The notes beneath the pieces are model-generated. The model did no database searches and was not told the DNA's origin. It was given only the letters and a program-made list of their open reading frames with translations. Below are positions 61,288 to 64,000 of a stretch of DNA of 64,000 bases, in pieces. This DNA comes from Ectobacillus funiculus (GTDB lineage: Bacteria; Bacillota; Bacilli; Bacillales; Bacillaceae_G): assembly GCF_042429435.1 (NCBI RefSeq), contig NZ_JBHMAF010000166.1; one strand, written 5' to 3'. The first letter of the stretch is position 1; each line of letters begins with the position of its first letter. The position numbers and the translations under genes are program-made.

Positions 61288-62414
61288 TCAAAATTCCTCC
61301 ATAAGAAAGCACCCATTAAACCAATGGCACTACCTAGCAGCGTGTCAAGCAGCCTCGCTCCAATCAGGGTAGAAACTGGCATGTTCGGCTGCCCAGACTC
61401 TGCAATGATTAATGCCAAGGGAGTAATGAATACTACTGCAAAGGCATAATTACGTACAATGATTAGTTCCACCACGAACTGCAGCATGATCACCCAAAAT
61501 CCTAGCATCAAAAACGAGGGGTTTAGTGCGAAAATTCCTCCTGCGATGAGAATTCCCACAGCTGTTCCAACAGATCTTTGTAAAGCCCTGTGTAACACGG
61601 CAAGAATGGTAGCTCCTTGCAGAACACTGGCACAAGAAAGCGGCACCCAATATAAACGTTCAATACCTAATGCATATGCAATAAAGGTGGCAATCAGGAT
61701 AACTAGTCCACTTCGATACGACGCGGACACTACCTGAGAATGCTTGTCTAAGGCAGAGCGGAACACAGCCCGAATACTCTTAGAGGCGAGAGAAGGATCC
61801 TTTGAAGGCACGACTCTCTCCCGATTATCCGGGATAAAAAGCCAACTGGACATAGATAATACCCATGCCAAACACCCTCCAAGAAATGCTATTGTCATAC
61901 GAGATAGCGTGGCTGACAAATCAACAGGCAGACTCGTACCAACAGCACATACCAATACAAAAAAATATCCAGAAGGGGGTGGAACTCGAAAAGCCCCACA
62001 GATGAAAGTAGAGATGGTAGCTACTCCGCTAAGAGCTAATGCCATTGTCCATGGAGATATAGCTGCAACTAATCCTAGGCCAAACGAGATAATGAGACCA
62101 ATATTCACCAACAATAACTTGATAGCTCGTTGTTTGTATGATTCATTATGTACATATAGAGCAGTGAATCCTCCGATACCAGCAAGTAGTGCCCACTCCA
62201 ATCGACTGAATATGTTCCCTACGATAAACGGTATTCCAATCGTTAATCCAGCCGTGATCGCCTTATTCCAAGGGTAACGTCTAGCACGGTTAATCCCAAA
62301 GACCCCACGCCATCCGTTTTGTCGTGGAGATGAAGACTCGCTCTTGTTTTGGTTGAATTTATTCGATTCTGTTTTTGTTTTCTTCTCTTGGCCCAACTGT
62401 TCTCTATGTTGCAA
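61251..62414 (-). CDS. FUSC-family membrane protein (aromatic acid exporter-like)
   Basis: A 387-residue protein: a charged, Gln/Ser-rich N-terminus (~1-45), then two blocks of about five hydrophobic helices (60-180 and 230-370), the FUSC/YccS arrangement of efflux proteins such as AaeB. The last residues, ENSPIGESRS, are encoded by the hairpin of repeat copy D, so the natural C-terminus has been replaced. TTG 62414 is taken as start because AGGAG lies eight bases upstream. Confidence 0.85.
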   Translation of the reverse strand: MQHREQLGQEKKTKTESNKFNQNKSESSSPRQNGWRGVFGINRARRYPWNKAITAGLTIGIPFIVGNIFSRLEWALLAGIGGFTALYVHNESYKQRAIKLLLVNIGLIISFGLGLVAAISPWTMALALSGVATISTFICGAFRVPPPSGYFFVLVCAVGTSLPVDLSATLSRMTIAFLGGCLAWVLSMSSWLFIPDNRERVVPSKDPSLASKSIRAVFRSALDKHSQVVSASYRSGLVILIATFIAYALGIERLYWVPLSCASVLQGATILAVLHRALQRSVGTAVGILIAGGIFALNPSFLMLGFWVIMLQFVVELIIVRNYAFAVVFITPLALIIAESGQPNMPVSTLIGARLLDTLLGSAIGLMGAFLWRNFDKENSPIGESRS

Positions 62415-63152
62415 GTGAACCTCTCCTATCTAATGGAAAAATCAAAGGTGTTGAAGCTTTTCTCTTTTAATGTGATAGTGTTCACGTTATATATTTCCGT
62501 AGTTGCTTATATTTAATGTACGAATACTTGAGAAGTTAATGATTTGATATACGGTTAAATGAGCTAATCCATGGAGGGACAGGATTGTTGAGGAACAAAT
62601 TTGAATAAATTCTTCCGTCCAGGAGGAGCTTTAAAGTTTAGAAGAGGTTGTGAAGGTTTAAGCTTAAACGAACGGTGGCTTTACTTTAATAACGATCTTC
62701 CACGATCGGGCGCTATCATGGAATAAAACTTAGATTTTTAAACAATTTTATTTTATCCCCCGTTCTGATTTTAGGGCGGGGGTGAGCGTGTTTGAGGTTT
62801 TAAAACTAAAGAACTTTATTTTCATTCTACAAAACATTCCTTCTGTTTTCTTGTCCAGAAAGTTATAAAAAATATCTTAAAATAATATATGATAAGTTAA
62901 AATAGAGTTTTTCAATTAAAAAAGTAGTCTAAAACCATAGTCGTGTTATTCCGTAAGTATAGGGAATGTATATTCGAATGAGTTTGATGGGCATGGGGGA
63001 CTAAGCCTACTTAGGGATCTGACTGAATAAATATATTCAAATGCAGTTATCATAAGTATTTGCTTATGTAAAATGTAGTTATAATTGATTTTACTTATTG
63101 TCATATGGACCATATGATTAAGCAACGGAGTCAAATATAGGAGGTGAAAGCA
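62415..63152. other. Gene-free stretch
   Basis: GTGATAGTGTTCAC (62472-62485) is a palindrome just upstream of the FUSC start and could be an operator. CCCCCG...CGGGGG at 62757-62782 is a short stem. The rest is AT-rich without genes; the words GATCTTCCACGATCGGGCGC near 62693 look like a decayed dispersed sequence. Confidence 0.4.
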
Positions 63153-63224
63153 ATGACAAACTCATTAGCAAAACAGCAGAAGTCATATTCCGTAGGACGT
63201 TGGCTTGGGGAGATTGGATTTACC
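63153..63224 (+). pseudogene. Gene start cut by the TnpB element
   Basis: AGGAGGTGAAAGCA precedes ATG 63153, which opens MTNSLAKQQKSYSVGRWLGE then IGFT before the frame enters the left end of the IS605-type element. A good ribosome site and 24 sensible codons suggest a real gene interrupted by the insertion. The rest should lie beyond the element, outside the window. Confidence 0.55.
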
Positions 63225-63365
63225 TTTATCATTTTCCGACAGAAGACCCCCCACTTCAAGCATGTGATGGATGTAGCCCAGTGGTAAGTGGGGGATGAAT
63301 GTCGGCTAGGCAATCGCCTAGCATATTTGATGAATAGGGAAATGCAACTATACAAACATACGTTC

Positions 63366-63390
63366 TTTTGGTAATATATAATTACCAAAA
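63366..63390. promoter_or_regulatory. Palindrome over the tnpB promoter region, copy 2
   Basis: TTTTGGTAAT-ATATA-ATTACCAAAA, a perfect inverted repeat 25 bases before the tnpB start. The same layout occurs at 16453-16476. Confidence 0.5.
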
Positions 63391-63414
63391 TGAACCAGAA
63401 GGGAGAAGGAGGGA

Positions 63415-64000
63415 ATGAAGAAGTGCTACTTTTCCAATCGAATCTATAAACACATGGTCTCTCGCGATGTGAATCAGGAACTTTCTCATTCTCTTCATCT
63501 ATATGACCAAGCGATGCGAGCAGCCTATGCCTGGCAGACAAAACATCTGCGCACGGGGAACAAGCCGTATGAAGGCAGTCTTCATCTAGCAATTAAGAAA
63601 CGATTTCAACTGGATGACTACTATACGAATAGCGCAGTCCAACAAGCAAATGCTCTTCGTACCTCTCAAAAGGAACTACAAGCACTGTATATCAAACAGG
63701 TAGACGGTACCATTCAGTCGATTCAAAAGAAATTAAAAAAGGAACGCAGTAAGCTGACGGCATTGCAAAACATGAAGCAATCAATTGTGGATAGAAAACC
63801 GAAATTGCATAAGAGAATGGGGTATCGGGTGTATCCAACCCCTTCCGGTGCGGTATATGCGCTTCATCGTAAGAATGAGACACACATTTGGTTCTCCCGC
63901 TATCTGTTTGAACATCGGCATCTAGATAAAGAAATCAAACGCCTCAAGGCAAGAATCGGACAACTTCAGCATCGTCTCCTTCGGCAGGAGCAGAAAAAGG
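63415..64000 (+). CDS. Large TnpB-like protein, 5' part (cut by window edge)
   Basis: ATG 63415 after GGAGAAGGAGGGA opens MKKCYFSNRIYKHMVSRDVN and stays open to the last base (195 codons). It follows the protein at 14713-16428 residue by residue (for example HLRTGNKPYEGSLHLAIKKR and FQLDDYYTNSAVQQANALRT), with scattered substitutions. Only the basic N-terminal half is in the window; the RuvC part cannot be judged. Confidence 0.9.
   Translation, partial: MKKCYFSNRIYKHMVSRDVNQELSHSLHLYDQAMRAAYAWQTKHLRTGNKPYEGSLHLAIKKRFQLDDYYTNSAVQQANALRTSQKELQALYIKQVDGTIQSIQKKLKKERSKLTALQNMKQSIVDRKPKLHKRMGYRVYPTPSGAVYALHRKNETHIWFSRYLFEHRHLDKEIKRLKARIGQLQHRLLRQEQKK

Larger units (their letters stand above)
63225..64000 (+). 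mobile_element. Second TnpB element, left part
   Basis: An intact left-end hairpin (63247-63294, CCCCCCACTT pairing with AAGTGGGGG around a TAGCCCAGTGG-type loop), a conserved GGCTAGGCAATCGCCTAG palindrome (63303-63320), promoter palindrome 63366-63390, then tnpB. It is the same family as 14398-17867 and gives the uninterrupted reference for that copy. It runs off the right edge. Confidence 0.85.

Noticed and set aside
1..64000. CRISPR array, rRNA, tRNA or prophage structural genes
   Set aside because: No regularly spaced repeats, no conserved rRNA or tRNA segments and no phage genes were seen when reading both strands. A tRNA scan was not possible by eye with full certainty.

Overview
The window looks like chromosome of a low-GC Gram-positive endospore-former of the Bacillaceae or a close Bacillales relative. 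The evidence is AGGAGG-type ribosome sites, frequent GTG and TTG starts, and Bacillus-type genes: a YkoT/YkoS-like pair, an SR1P small peptide with its sRNA layout, ppsR-ppdK, gapB, odhAB, ald, and a PucR-family regulator. No rRNA, tRNA or CRISPR array was seen, and I cannot name the species.

Layout. 0-0.6 kb: 3' end of a TnpB gene with its right end. 0.9-4.4 kb: YkoT-like glycosyltransferase and YkoS-like membrane protein. 4.7-5.1 kb: remains of two deleted genes, one of them a response regulator. 5.3-9.8 kb: envelope/lipid-carrier cluster (PAP2 phosphatase, MGDG-synthase-like glycosyltransferase, VTT membrane protein, polysaccharide deacetylase, UppP). 10-17.9 kb: broken aldo/keto reductase, esterase, Fic protein, and a TnpB-type element whose left end is split by a truncated IS1182-like element. 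18.4-44.8 kb: a large amino-acid catabolic island. 45-57 kb: TnrA-like fragment, PpsR, PPDK, GapB, thioesterase, OdhB, OdhA and a LysR regulator. 57.8-62.4 kb: small DUF protein, TetR/MFS pair, secreted YjfA-like protein and FUSC protein. 63.1-64 kb: a gene start cut by a second TnpB element that runs off the window.

The catabolic island carries what appear to be full routes for two substrates. Hydroxyproline: 4-hydroxyproline epimerase (40.9 kb), a split FAD/[2Fe-2S] D-hydroxyproline dehydrogenase (31.6, 35.0, 35.3, 35.6 kb), a DHDPS-fold deaminase (32.9 kb) and 2-oxoglutarate-semialdehyde dehydrogenase (30.1 kb), feeding 2-oxoglutarate to OdhAB. Beta-alanine or 3-aminoisobutyrate: omega-aminotransferase (24.2 kb) and (methyl)malonate-semialdehyde dehydrogenase (22.7 kb). 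Alanine dehydrogenase (42.5 kb) can return pyruvate from the alanine made by transamination, and AgcS imports alanine or glycine. PPDK and GapB then allow gluconeogenesis.

The most striking signal is regulatory. Eight places between 18.4 and 42.4 kb carry the box WTTTACA-N3-TGTCCAATGA (with variants), and in all eight a -10-like hexamer starts exactly 29 nt after the T of TGTCC, with no -35. Seven or eight transcription units, most of them catabolic or transport genes, therefore appear to share one activator. The PucR-family protein at 20.8 kb is the best candidate. Several of these promoters are recognisable duplicates of one another, and the copies reveal a 116-134 bp mobile-looking element that inserts at the T-run of intrinsic terminators, with filled and empty sites both present in this window.
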